From assembly GCA_002306075.1 (NCBI GenBank), contig DBRW01000051.1:1-39483 (forward strand): DNA of 39,483 bases, given 5' to 3'. The notes beneath the pieces were generated by a model. The model made no database searches, was not told where the DNA came from, and saw only the letters and a program-made list of their open reading frames with translations. Both the position numbers and the translations under genes were made by a program. Below are positions 15,896 through 23,948 of the stretch, in pieces; the first letter of the stretch is position 1; the number at the start of each line of letters is the position of its first letter. This stretch comes from Synergistaceae bacterium UBA1358. GTDB taxonomy: Bacteria > Synergistota > Synergistia > Synergistales > Synergistaceae.

Positions 15896-17570
15896 CCTCC
15901 ACTTCCGTTCCGCACCCGCAGAGGGAACACTCTCTGAAGAGGCACCCTCCGTCAAGGTTCGATACGTCGAAGCCCTCCTGTCTCATTATGCAGGAGGCGA
16001 AGTATCCCTCTTTTCCGCTGCGGCAGTGGACGAATATCGGTTTTTCCCTGTCGAGGCCGCTGAGCCTGCTCCGCAGTTCTTCAAGCGGTATCCTCTCGAA
16101 TCCCTCGATCTTTATCGTTGATACGGATATATCATTATCGCTTCTGACATCTATAAAGAGGGCGCCCTCTTTCTCTATGCCTTCCAAGGACCCCCACTCG
16201 GTCTTTTTGACCTTACCCTCGAGGATGTTTTCTATGACATGGCCTGTCACGTTGACCGGATCCCTCGGGGCGCCGAACGGCGGGGAATAGGCCAGTTCAA
16301 GCTCCGTCAGGTCATGTGCGGCCGCACCCATACGGATGCAGGCTGCAAGCACGTCGCACCTCTTGTCGACCCCGCTGTATCCCACTATCTGAGCTCCCAG
16401 GATCTTACCTGTCGGGACTTCGAATACGACCTTCATCGCCATTTCCCGGCCTCCGGGGTAGTAGCCCGCGTGCGGATGGTGGTAGGTGATAACCTTGTCG
16501 TAAAGGAGGCTCTGCTTTTCGGCTTCCCTCTCGCTGAGGCCCGTAAATGCCACGGTCATGTCGAATATCTTCAGTATACCGGTCCCCTGTATCCCCCCGT
16601 ATCGGCTCCTGATACCGGCGATGTTGTCGGCAGCGATCCTTCCCTGCCTGTTGGCCGGTCCGGCAAGGGCTACGGAGGCTGGCTTGCCTGTGATGAAGTG
16701 TCTGACCTCGGTGACGTCGCCCACGGCATAGATATCGGGATCAGAGGTCCTCATATATTCATCGGTCTTTATAAAGCCCCTCTCGTTTAAGGCGAGTCCG
16801 GCATTTTTCGCAAGCTCGCTCCTGGGTCTCGCCCCGACGGACATCAGGACCATGTCCGCCTCTATCCCGCTCATGCTCTCCTTGAGCTTCAGCGTGAGGC
16901 CCGACCTTCCCTTCTCTATTGCCGTGACTCCGTCGTTGAGGATGACCTTTATGCCCTTTTCCGTTACATAATTGAGGACCGGGAGTGCCATATCCGCGTC
17001 GATAGGTGCGATAAGATGGTCGCTCAGCTCTATTATCGTCACTTCTATACCCAACTCTGCGAGGTTTTCGGCCGCTTCGAGCCCGATCGCCCCGCCGCCG
17101 ACTATCGCCGCTCTCCCGACGCGCTTTTCCCTGATATATTCTCTGATCCTAACGGCATCGGGTATGCTCCAGAGAGTAAATACCCCTTCGGCATCGATCC
17201 CGGGAATGTTAGGCCTGAACGGGAAGGAACCTGTGGATATGATCAGTTTATCGTAGCTTTCCGTATATTTTTTGCCCGTCGCGACCTCCACGATCTCCGC
17301 CTTTTTGCCCTCCCTGTCGATGGAAGTCACTTCGCTGCCGACACGGACATCGATATTGTTCTTCTTTCTGAACTCCTCAGGAGTCCTGATCACCAGTGCA
17401 TCCACATCTTTTATCAGTTTTTCGTTCAGAAAATACGGCAGGCCGCAGGCGGCATAAGAGACGTAAGGCCCCTTTTCGAACATTATGATCTGAGCCTTTT
17501 CATCCAGCCTTCTGAGCCTGGCCGCCGCAGTCGCTCCACCAGCCACTCCGCCGATTATGACCACCTTCAT
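15891..17570 (-). CDS. CoA-disulfide reductase with C-terminal rhodanese domain
   Basis: 559-residue flavoprotein of the CoADR-RHD / NADH-dependent persulfide reductase group. FAD binding GGVAGGATAAARLRR starts at residue 8; the single redox cysteine is Cys42 in YAACGLPYF; the NAD(P)H site is GGGAIGLEAAENL; the second FAD contact is AVGDVTE. Residues about 460-559 are a rhodanese domain with its active cysteine Cys516 in VHCRSGKEGY, then an unusual Cys-rich end (CSLCGCG). It should reduce CoA or polysulfide disulfides with NAD(P)H, giving thiol balance or sulfur respiration. ATG 17570 follows AAGGAGG; longer readings upstream are not supported. It is divergent, across 156 bases, from the probable selenoprotein gene. 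Confidence 0.92.
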   Translation of the reverse strand: MKVVIIGGVAGGATAAARLRRLDEKAQIIMFEKGPYVSYAACGLPYFLNEKLIKDVDALVIRTPEEFRKKNNIDVRVGSEVTSIDREGKKAEIVEVATGKKYTESYDKLIISTGSFPFRPNIPGIDAEGVFTLWSIPDAVRIREYIREKRVGRAAIVGGGAIGLEAAENLAELGIEVTIIELSDHLIAPIDADMALPVLNYVTEKGIKVILNDGVTAIEKGRSGLTLKLKESMSGIEADMVLMSVGARPRSELAKNAGLALNERGFIKTDEYMRTSDPDIYAVGDVTEVRHFITGKPASVALAGPANRQGRIAADNIAGIRSRYGGIQGTGILKIFDMTVAFTGLSEREAEKQSLLYDKVITYHHPHAGYYPGGREMAMKVVFEVPTGKILGAQIVGYSGVDKRCDVLAACIRMGAAAHDLTELELAYSPPFGAPRDPVNVTGHVIENILEGKVKKTEWGSLEGIEKEGALFIDVRSDNDISVSTIKIEGFERIPLEELRSRLSGLDREKPIFVHCRSGKEGYFASCIMRQEGFDVSNLDGGCLFRECSLCGCGTEVEE

Positions 17571-17653
17571 CTCCGCAGCCTCCTTTGCTTTCTGTGCCTT
17601 TATAATTTGATCATATGAACACAGCAATATATTAACATCATTTACACAGCGTC

Positions 17654-17682
17654 TGTACATAAGACGGCGAATAATAGATAAT
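17654..17682 (+). promoter_or_regulatory. Candidate promoter of the ArsC-like selenoprotein gene
   Basis: TGTACA (17654-17659), 17-base spacer, GATAAT (17677-17682), 45 bases ahead of the ATG. Weak -35, good -10; a tentative call. Confidence 0.35.
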
Positions 17683-17726
17683 CTGTATGGACCCCAAAAA
17701 TTCAAACTAAAAAGGGGAGTTAGATC

Positions 17727-18095
17727 ATGCTTTTTGTCTGTTATCCTACATGAGGGACCTGCAAAAAAGCCCGTGCATGGCTTGACAAAAACAACATCGT
17801 GTATACGGAGAGAAATATAAAACTGGACAATCCCAATGCAGAGGAAATCAAAAAATGGCACAAAATGAGCGGAGTCGGACTGAAAAAATTCTTCAACACG
17901 AGCGGCCAGGCCTACAAAAACCTGGAACTGAGCAAACGGTTTCCGGAGATGAGCGAAGATGAGCAGATCAAACTTCTCTCGACAGACGGCATGCTTGTCA
18001 AAAGACCCATTCTGGTGGGGAGCGATTTTGTGATCACAGGCTTCAAGGAGGAAGAGTGGGAAGACAGACTTTTGAAAAAAGAGAAACGATCTTGA
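17727..18095 (+). CDS. ArsC/Spx-family thiol-redox protein with in-frame TGA, probable selenoprotein
   Basis: Reading the TGA at 17751-17753 as selenocysteine (U) gives a 122-residue protein of normal ArsC/Spx/YffB-family length. It opens MLFVCYPT-U-GTCKKARAWL, where relatives have YPKCSTCRKAKKWL; the TGA falls exactly on the first Cys of CxxC, giving a UxxC redox pair (U9, Cys12). The rest matches the family: SGVGLKKFFNTSG, LLSTDGMLVKRP (the conserved KRP) and a basic end. GGGGAG at 17714-17719 lies seven bases before the ATG. A conventional caller would start at GTG 17799 (98 residues), which has no ribosome binding site and lacks the active site. A short hairpin follows the TGA (see separate entry). 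A selenium oxidoreductase is the best reading; a nonsense pseudogene is the alternative. Substrate unknown; arsenate reduction is not implied. Confidence 0.8.
17751..17783 (+). promoter_or_regulatory. TGA codon and candidate bacterial SECIS hairpin
   Basis: Thirteen bases after the TGA, AAGCC (17767-17771) pairs with GGCTT (17779-17783) around a seven-base loop CGTGCAT. The apical loop begins 19 bases after the TGA and has G as its second base, which fits the bacterial SECIS pattern as I remember it. The stem is short, so the support is moderate. Confidence 0.5.
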
Positions 18096-18225
18096 ATAAA
18101 TACAATAATTAAAATCATTTCAGTAATAATGCCGATAAAAGCCAGCAAAGGATCGTGTTACTATTTCAAAACAATCACCACAAAAGAAATTTAATGAGGT
18201 CAATTAGAGAAGGGGGCACATACAA

Positions 18226-18654
18226 ATGCTTACAAGTTCACGAAATCAGTTTAAAGGCACTGTTAAATCGATAAAAAAGGGCGCAGTCAACGATGAGATA
18301 GTCATCAAGCTTTCCGGAGGGACAGAGCTTACCGCGATAATCACCGAGACCAGCACAGCAGCGCTGGGTCTGAAAGAGGGAGCAGAAGCCATAGCACTTG
18401 TTAAGGCCTCCTGGGTGATCCTCGCAGCAGACCTTGAGGGCATCAAGCTTTCAGCCCGCAACCAGCTCCGCGGCACGGTAAAGGAAGTCAGGACCGGATC
18501 GGTAAACAGCGAGGTCGTTGTAACTCTTGACAGCGGAGAGGAACTTGTCGCCATCGTTACATGCGAAAGTGAGAAGAAGCTCGGACTTGCAGTCGGCAAA
18601 AAGGTCACAGCGCTGATCAAAGCATCGCACATTATTGTTGGAGTAGCTGAATAA
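18226..18654 (+). CDS. Molybdate/tungstate-binding protein with two Mop domains
   Basis: 142-residue cytoplasmic di-Mop (molbindin/TOBE) protein that binds and stores molybdate or tungstate oxyanions. Two repeats are evident: SSRNQFKGTVKSIKKGAVNDE (from residue 4; the quoted part shows the core) and SARNQLRGTVKEVRTGSVN (from about residue 76), each continuing to an ALVKASWVIL or ALIKASHIIV strand. AGGGGG precedes the ATG by about ten bases. It fits an anaerobe with Mo- or W-dependent enzymes and agrees with the MOSC gene in this window. It is single-gene, with a strong terminator behind it. Confidence 0.93.
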   Translation: MLTSSRNQFKGTVKSIKKGAVNDEIVIKLSGGTELTAIITETSTAALGLKEGAEAIALVKASWVILAADLEGIKLSARNQLRGTVKEVRTGSVNSEVVVTLDSGEELVAIVTCESEKKLGLAVGKKVTALIKASHIIVGVAE

Positions 18655-18700
18655 CTTAAATCAGCGACCCAAAACCTTAAATAACCATAGATCTATAAAA

Positions 18701-18729
18701 AATACGGGGCCAATGCCCCGTATTTTTTT
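18701..18729 (+). terminator. Terminator of the Mop gene
   Basis: AATACGGGGC (18701-18710) and GCCCCGTATT (18715-18724) form a perfect 10-bp stem with a CAAT loop, then a T tract. Confidence 0.93.
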
Positions 18730-18862
18730 ATTGGCATCAGGGCGGTCGAGCACTGAAGCCTCTTGACTGATCTCCCTTCAGGCATGAAAATTACATTTTT
18801 ACCCAAAAGCATTGAAAAGTGCTGAATAGGCACAATACGATACGGATGAGGAGGGCCTGGAG

Positions 18863-19357
18863 ATGGAAAGTGAGATCAGGAAAAAGATAATAGGGATAAT
18901 CGAGAGGGACGCCAGGCTGAATGCCGGCGAAATAGCAGCCATGCTCGGACTGGATGCGGAAGAGACAGCTTCGGAGATAAGGGCGATGGAAAAGGAAGGC
19001 ATAATCTGCGGATACCATGCTTTCGTCAACTGGGACAAGACCGACGACGACAAAATATCCGCCCTTATCGAACTGAAGGTCACTCCCCAAAGGGGAAACG
19101 GTTTTGACAGGATCGCGGAGAAGATCTATCAATATCCCGAGGTGGAATCCCTCTACCTGATGTCAGGCGGATACGACTTTACCGTGATACTGAAAAGGGC
19201 GACCATGAAGGAGATCGCGGCCTTCGTATCATCGAAGCTCGCTGTGATAGATGAGGTACAGAGCACTGCCACCCACATAGTACTCGTGAGATACAAGGAT
19301 CATGGGACATCCTTCATCGAACCCCGCAGGGACATGAGGATGGTGGTCACCCCATGA
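18863..19357 (+). CDS. AsnC/Lrp-family transcriptional regulator
   Basis: 164-residue feast/famine regulator: N-terminal helix-turn-helix (about 3-50, with LNAGEIAAMLGLDAEE) and a C-terminal ligand-binding/oligomerisation domain (about 65-145) with the family pattern VESLYLMSGGYDFTVIL. GAGGAGGG lies seven bases before the ATG. Its stop overlaps the start of the aminotransferase (ATGA), so it probably controls that gene in response to an amino acid. Ligand unknown. Confidence 0.92.
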   Translation: MESEIRKKIIGIIERDARLNAGEIAAMLGLDAEETASEIRAMEKEGIICGYHAFVNWDKTDDDKISALIELKVTPQRGNGFDRIAEKIYQYPEVESLYLMSGGYDFTVILKRATMKEIAAFVSSKLAVIDEVQSTATHIVLVRYKDHGTSFIEPRRDMRMVVTP

Positions 19358-20529
19358 AGGACTTCATCTGCTCAAGGATCAAGAAGATCAAACCTTCAGG
19401 GATACGCAGGCTGTTCGACATAGCCAACGAGATACCGGACGTGATATCCCTCGGCGTAGGCGAACCTGACTTCGATACCCCATGGCACGTGAGGGAGGAG
19501 GGGATCTATGCCCTCCAGAAGGGCCGGACTTTCTACACTTCGAACTCCGGACTTCCCGAACTGCGGGAAGAGATATGCAAAAACGTAAAGAGAAAGTACG
19601 GCCTGTATTACGACAGCAATAACGAGGCAGTCGTGACGATAGGCGGGAGCGAAGCGATAGATATCGCACTCAGGGCGCTCATCGACCCTGGTGACGAGAT
19701 CGTATATCCCGAACCCTGTTTCGTCTCCTACCAGCCGTGCATACTGCTCTCCGACGGAGTGCCCGTGCCGATAGAGCTGAACGCAGAGACCGAATTCCGC
19801 CTTACGCCGGAGAAGCTTGAACGCGCGATCACAGAAAAGACAAAGGCGCTGCTTATCTCTTACCCGAGCAACCCTACTGGGGCGATAATGGAGAGGGAGG
19901 ACCTCGAGAAAATAGCCGAGGTCGTACGCAGGCATGACATCATGGTGATAAGTGACGAGATATACAGCGAGCTCTCGTACAAAGGCCCGCATGTCAGCAT
20001 AGCCAATATGCCCGGGATGCAGGAACGGACCATACTCATCAACGGTTTTTCAAAAGCCTACGCCATGACCGGCTGGCGTCTGGGATATGCGCTTGCACCT
20101 GCCCACATAATGGAATATATGCTAAAGATCCATCAGTTCGCGATAATGTCTGCGCCAACCGTCAGCCAGTATGCGGCTGTTTCGGCCCTGCGCGACGGGG
20201 ATAAGGACATCGAGGTGATGAAAGAGTCATACGACCAGAGGAGACGATTCCTCATGGAGGCCTTCAGGGAGATGGGACTGCCGTGCTTCGAACCCTACGG
20301 GGCCTTTTACGTCTTCCCTGACATCTCCGAGTTCGGCATGAGTTCGGAGGAGTTCTGCACGGCACTGCTGAAGGCGGAGAACGTAGCTGTCGTACCCGGG
20401 TCCGCATTCGGTGAGTGCGGCGACAGACACGTCAGGATATCCTACGCTTATTCTATCGATACGCTAAAAGAGGCGATGAAAAGGCTCGGCCGTTTCGTTC
20501 AGGAACTCCGGGAAAGACCTCGCCAATAA
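19354..20529 (+). CDS. Class I/II aminotransferase (aspartate/aromatic type)
   Basis: 391-residue fold-type I PLP aminotransferase. LGVGEPDFDTP is the N-terminal signature, SYPSNPTGA the cofactor-contacting loop, SDEIYSEL the aspartate pair, and Lys234 in NGFSKAYAMTGWRLGY the Schiff-base lysine; the substrate carboxylate arginine lies in HVRISYA. Length is typical of the PatA/AspC-like group. It overlaps the AsnC regulator by four bases (ATGA), which argues for joint regulation. Substrate (aspartate, aromatic or branched amino acids) cannot be fixed from sequence. Confidence 0.92.
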   Translation: MKDFICSRIKKIKPSGIRRLFDIANEIPDVISLGVGEPDFDTPWHVREEGIYALQKGRTFYTSNSGLPELREEICKNVKRKYGLYYDSNNEAVVTIGGSEAIDIALRALIDPGDEIVYPEPCFVSYQPCILLSDGVPVPIELNAETEFRLTPEKLERAITEKTKALLISYPSNPTGAIMEREDLEKIAEVVRRHDIMVISDEIYSELSYKGPHVSIANMPGMQERTILINGFSKAYAMTGWRLGYALAPAHIMEYMLKIHQFAIMSAPTVSQYAAVSALRDGDKDIEVMKESYDQRRRFLMEAFREMGLPCFEPYGAFYVFPDISEFGMSSEEFCTALLKAENVAVVPGSAFGECGDRHVRISYAYSIDTLKEAMKRLGRFVQELRERPRQ

Positions 20530-20534
20530 AAACT

Positions 20535-20568
20535 AAAAGAGCCGCAGATCGCTCTGCGGCTCTTTTTT
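20535..20568. terminator. Bidirectional terminator
   Basis: AGAGCCGCAGA (20538-20548) pairs with TCTGCGGCTCT (20553-20563), TCGC loop. The plus side continues with T5 and the minus side with TTTTAGTTTTT, so it ends both the aminotransferase and the kdnA transcript. Confidence 0.92.
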
Positions 20569-20589
20569 ATACCTGTTCCGAAAATACTC

Positions 20590-21774
20590 TTACCTGCTGA
20601 GTGCGGCCTTCGCACCGTGCCTGACCGAACTGATGATCCGCACGATCTCTTCGTCGCTCATGTAAATGTTCAGCCCTATCATGACGGCTCTGCTCAGGAT
20701 CTCATCAGCATCCTTCATAGTCTCCGGTGCATAGGACGGCGCCTTTATTCCGAAGATATCCTTTCCGCCCAGATCTTCCAGAGCATTCCAATGTTTGGCA
20801 AAGTGCCAGGTGTTTTCCGATATTATGCTGAACTGCGTCCCTGCCTGTGCAGCGGCGCTTCTGAATTGCAGAGCGGCCTCTGCCGACGGGAGCATAAATA
20901 TGAGGTGGGATGCTGTGTCGCCTTCCTCGTCGTACACCGGCCTCGCCTTTATGCCCGTATCCTTTACGGCATCCAGTATCCTCTTTTTCGTCGCCCTCAT
21001 CGTGCTCAGCGCAAAGTCCATCTTGTCAAGCGCCACCGATCCCAGCGCTCCCTGAAGTTCGCTCAGTCTGTAGTTAACGCCGAGCCCGAACTTTCCCTCC
21101 TGTCCCCGGTCGTGCTCTTTGCTGTGGATGTGGCCGTGGTCATGGTAGCAGTCCATCCTGAACCAGAGATCTTCATCGTCGGTGAAAACGATCCCGCCTT
21201 CGCCGACGGTCAGCGTCTTGTTCGGGTCGAAACTCCAGGTCCCGCATTTTCCTATCGATCCGAGGTACCTTCCCTTGTAAGTCCCGCCCACGACCTCACA
21301 TGCATCTTCTATGACAGGTATGCCGTATATCCTGCTTATCTCCATGAACGCATCCATGTCTGCAGATGCCCCGAACATGTGCACCGGCATCAGAGCTCCG
21401 GTCTTCTCTGTGATCAGCTTTTCAGCGGACCGCGGGTCAAGTCCCAGTGTGCTGTCTATCTCCCCGAGGACCGGAACGGCTCCGCATGCAACTATCGCCT
21501 CTACCGTAGCTATGAAGGTAAAGGGGGAGGTTATGACCTCTTTTCCCGGTCCTACGCCTAAGCCTTTCAGCGCAACTATCAGTGCTGCCGTTCCGTTTGC
21601 CACGGCCAGCGCATGTCTGGATCCCGTGATCTCTTTTGCCTTGTTTTCAAATTCTTCAACGCGATAGATGCCCTTCCTGACGGAGTGAGATCCGTATCTG
21701 TGGATCATCTTCCTCTCTATGACATCCGTGACTGCCCTTATCTCTTCTGCTCCAAAAAGCTCGGTCCCTGCCAT
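20590..21774 (-). CDS. kdnA: DegT-family aminotransferase, probable Kdo8N transaminase
   Basis: 394-residue DegT/DnrJ/EryC1 sugar aminotransferase. PLP lysine Lys186 is in SFDPNKTLTVGEGG, the cofactor aspartate Asp157 in IEDAC, and NGTAAL (60-65) is the phosphate-binding turn. In Shewanella oneidensis, KdnA aminates the C8 aldehyde of Kdo to give 8-amino-3,8-dideoxy-Kdo, and its gene sits with a metal-dependent alcohol dehydrogenase (KdnB) and a cytidylyltransferase. The same three genes lie in order here, so I assign the role by family plus context. AAGGAGG lies before the ATG; a 36-base gap separates it from kdnB. Another sugar substrate is possible. Confidence 0.8.
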   Translation of the reverse strand: MAGTELFGAEEIRAVTDVIERKMIHRYGSHSVRKGIYRVEEFENKAKEITGSRHALAVANGTAALIVALKGLGVGPGKEVITSPFTFIATVEAIVACGAVPVLGEIDSTLGLDPRSAEKLITEKTGALMPVHMFGASADMDAFMEISRIYGIPVIEDACEVVGGTYKGRYLGSIGKCGTWSFDPNKTLTVGEGGIVFTDDEDLWFRMDCYHDHGHIHSKEHDRGQEGKFGLGVNYRLSELQGALGSVALDKMDFALSTMRATKKRILDAVKDTGIKARPVYDEEGDTASHLIFMLPSAEAALQFRSAAAQAGTQFSIISENTWHFAKHWNALEDLGGKDIFGIKAPSYAPETMKDADEILSRAVMIGLNIYMSDEEIVRIISSVRHGAKAALSR

Positions 21775-21810
21775 GTCCGCCCCTCCTTTTTAATGTCAAA
21801 CCGCTGAATG

Positions 21811-22926
21811 TTATGCTTCCAATATTTTTCTGTATTTGTCTTCAATGAATGCCGGCAAAGCCTCTTTATCAAGATCTGCCCCAAAACAGCTTTCCCAGAG
21901 TTTTTCCATTCCTGATGCAGTCTTCGTCATCTTCGGGATATCTTTTTCTCCTATCGCGTAGTCTGACGCCTTTGGGATCTCCATCCCGTTCAGATCAAGG
22001 AATCTGATGGTATTCGCATATCCGTCGGGATACAGTTCCTCCAGCGCGAGCATCGATATCGTCACGGCAACGCTGTGAGGCAGCGTCGGAGAGGAGTTGC
22101 TGAGTCCGTACGAAAGGGCATGAGAAGCACCCACCCTTCCCCTTATGCTGCTGCTTCCGCCTAGTACCGACGCCATCGCAGCCATTATCGCAGTTTCGAT
22201 CTCATACACTTCGAGCCCGCGCGAGAGTGCCTCCTTTGCCAGCATTATCCCCCGTGAGGCATCTTCGTGCGCATCTGCGGCGCTGGTCCTGCTTTTTGTT
22301 ATCTCGTAGTGGTGGTAGTAACAGTCCATGAGGGTGTAGAACCTGTTGAATTTTTTCGCTCCGGACGAAAGATTCGGGTCGATGAAGGCAACAGATGGAG
22401 AGGCAAATCTGTTGTTTATGCCCAGCTTCTTTTCAGGGCCTCTGAGTACCGCTATGGGGGTGATCTCAGCTCCGGTGCCGTTAAGTGTTGGGAGCACCCA
22501 TGTTTCGAGCCCCTTTTTCATTTCCATTCCGTAACCCTGATATCGTGAAGACGGGCCGGGGTTCGCGGTACATAGGGCGGCCGCCTTTACCAGATCCATC
22601 GTTGATCCGCCTCCAACAGCAACGACGAGGTCAGGAACCGCCGGATCCGACTTTATCATCCCGGTCAGGAGATCTACATCCTCTGTTCTGGGCTCGGATG
22701 ACGTGGCGTCAAAGATCATGACTGGAGATGCTTCGAAAAGATCGGCAAATGCCTTCTGTCCCCGAAGCGAGCTGTCCAGAACAAAGAAGGGGCGTCTGGA
22801 CTCTCTTTTGGCCCTCTCCAGCAATTCACCGACTCCATCCTTGGTACAGACCACTTCAGTCTCGAATTCAGTGCTCCACCACGGAGCTGCATTTATAAAA
22901 CTGTCCATATCGGCAGGTATTTTCAT
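21811..22926 (-). CDS. kdnB: Iron-type alcohol dehydrogenase, probable Kdo 8-oxidase
   Basis: 371-residue group III (iron-containing) alcohol dehydrogenase fold. AVGGGSTMDLVKA (103-115) binds the nucleotide and NGTGAEIT is the following conserved turn. The four metal ligands of the family are all present: Asp201 and His205 (DCYYH), His269 and His284 (PHS). In the Shewanella Kdo8N pathway KdnB oxidises the C8 hydroxyl of Kdo to an aldehyde for KdnA. Its location between a Kdo-type cytidylyltransferase and a DegT aminotransferase supports that role. GGAGGG lies about ten bases before the ATG. Alternative: a different sugar-alcohol dehydrogenase. Confidence 0.78.
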   Translation of the reverse strand: MKIPADMDSFINAAPWWSTEFETEVVCTKDGVGELLERAKRESRRPFFVLDSSLRGQKAFADLFEASPVMIFDATSSEPRTEDVDLLTGMIKSDPAVPDLVVAVGGGSTMDLVKAAALCTANPGPSSRYQGYGMEMKKGLETWVLPTLNGTGAEITPIAVLRGPEKKLGINNRFASPSVAFIDPNLSSGAKKFNRFYTLMDCYYHHYEITKSRTSAADAHEDASRGIMLAKEALSRGLEVYEIETAIMAAMASVLGGSSSIRGRVGASHALSYGLSNSSPTLPHSVAVTISMLALEELYPDGYANTIRFLDLNGMEIPKASDYAIGEKDIPKMTKTASGMEKLWESCFGADLDKEALPAFIEDKYRKILEA

Positions 22927-23035
22927 TTGTAGATGTCCCTCCTAAAAACCTTCCAGTCCTTCTGCATGAGACGGCTGCTCGTCGAAGGATACAAATAGTC
23001 CGCACTTCTAAACTTCTTCAGGGTTTACGGAAGGT

Positions 23036-23758
23036 TCAGGGCTCGGTGAGGTATTCCTCTATCCTGGTGAGGTCATACGGCGTGTCGATCTCTATCGTGT
23101 CCCTCTCTGTCATGATGCATCTGATCGAGTGGCCTCTTTCGAGTACCCTCAGCATCTCAAGGCTCTCTCTCTTTTCCAGGGGAGTCTGTCCCCACTTCGA
23201 GAAGTCGAGAAGGAAAGAGCGCCGCCATGCATAAGGGCCTATGTGCTTATACCATATACCCTGCCTGGTACGCGGATACGGGATAGGCGAGCGGCTGAAA
23301 TAGAGGGCCCTTCCCTTCGTGTCGAAGACCATTTTGACTATGTCGGGAGAGTCGATCTCCTCCCTGCGCTCTATCTTTTTTGCAAGGAGGGCCAGGGAAA
23401 CATCATTGTCGGAATCAAGGGCGTCCACAAGAGGGTCTATCATGTCACTTCCCACAAGGGGGTCATCGACCTGAACGTTGATCACATAATCGGAGGGTAT
23501 CCTTTCCGCCACCCATGCGACACGGTCGCCTCCGCTCGGGAGTTCAGGAGGGGTCATCATGACCTCGCCGCCCACGCGGAGCACAACTTCGGCTATGCGT
23601 TCGTCATCGGGGGCGACGATCACACGGTCTACATTTCTGCATTTGCGGACATTGTCAAGGACTCTTATGACAAGCGGGACCCCTGCGACAGGGATCAATG
23701 GTTTGCCTGGAAGCCTGGTGCTGGCATATCGTGCGGGTATCACTGCAAGGGTCTTCAT
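23036..23758 (-). CDS. kdsB: CMP-Kdo / CMP-Kdo8N synthetase
   Basis: 240-residue 3-deoxy-manno-octulosonate cytidylyltransferase, activating Kdo (or its 8-amino form) with CTP for lipid A core assembly. Family motifs: IPARYASTRLPGKPL (7-21), the nucleotide-binding NVQVDDPL where most relatives have NVQGDEP, YFSRSPIPYPR, and EIDTPYDL at the end. The VDDP variant and the company of kdnB/kdnA suggest specificity for Kdo8N, as reported for the Shewanella enzyme. ATG 23758 with AAGGAGG is the start; a longer reading to 23827 is unlikely. First gene of the three-gene minus-strand unit. Confidence 0.88.
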   Translation of the reverse strand: MKTLAVIPARYASTRLPGKPLIPVAGVPLVIRVLDNVRKCRNVDRVIVAPDDERIAEVVLRVGGEVMMTPPELPSGGDRVAWVAERIPSDYVINVQVDDPLVGSDMIDPLVDALDSDNDVSLALLAKKIERREEIDSPDIVKMVFDTKGRALYFSRSPIPYPRTRQGIWYKHIGPYAWRRSFLLDFSKWGQTPLEKRESLEMLRVLERGHSIRCIMTERDTIEIDTPYDLTRIEEYLTEP

Positions 23759-23889
23759 CCCTCTAACCTCCTTCTCAGACAGCCTATGCAGTGTATGGCC
23801 GAATATCCCGGCTTTCTCGGCTATCATTTTTTGGTTAGAGGTTAAGAGTAATCCTCTTTTTTAAAATTGTCAAATGTTTTTTTGTGAAC

Positions 23890-23914
23890 TAAAAAGGACC
23901 GCCGGAAGCGGTCC
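23890..23914 (-). terminator. Minus-strand terminator of the small exported-protein gene
   Basis: GGACCGC (23896-23902) pairs with GCGGTCC (23908-23914); in the minus direction five T follow. Confidence 0.75.
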
Positions 23915-23948
23915 CAGACAGCAGTCTCAGATAAACGGCCAGCTCGTT

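Noticed and set aside
17571..17861. 97-residue N-terminal extension of the CoA-disulfide reductase
   Set aside because: The extension has no family similarity, would cover the selenoprotein promoter and ATG, and the AAGGAGG-ATG at 17570 is the clear start.
17799..18095. 98-residue ORF starting at GTG as a complete gene
   Set aside because: No ribosome binding site and it lacks the active-site part of the family. The frame continues upstream through a TGA to a good ATG and Shine-Dalgarno at 17714-17729.
20617..21561. Long plus-strand ORF of 314 residues
   Set aside because: Antisense shadow of the DegT aminotransferase kdnA, which has PLP motifs and a ribosome binding site; the shadow has neither.
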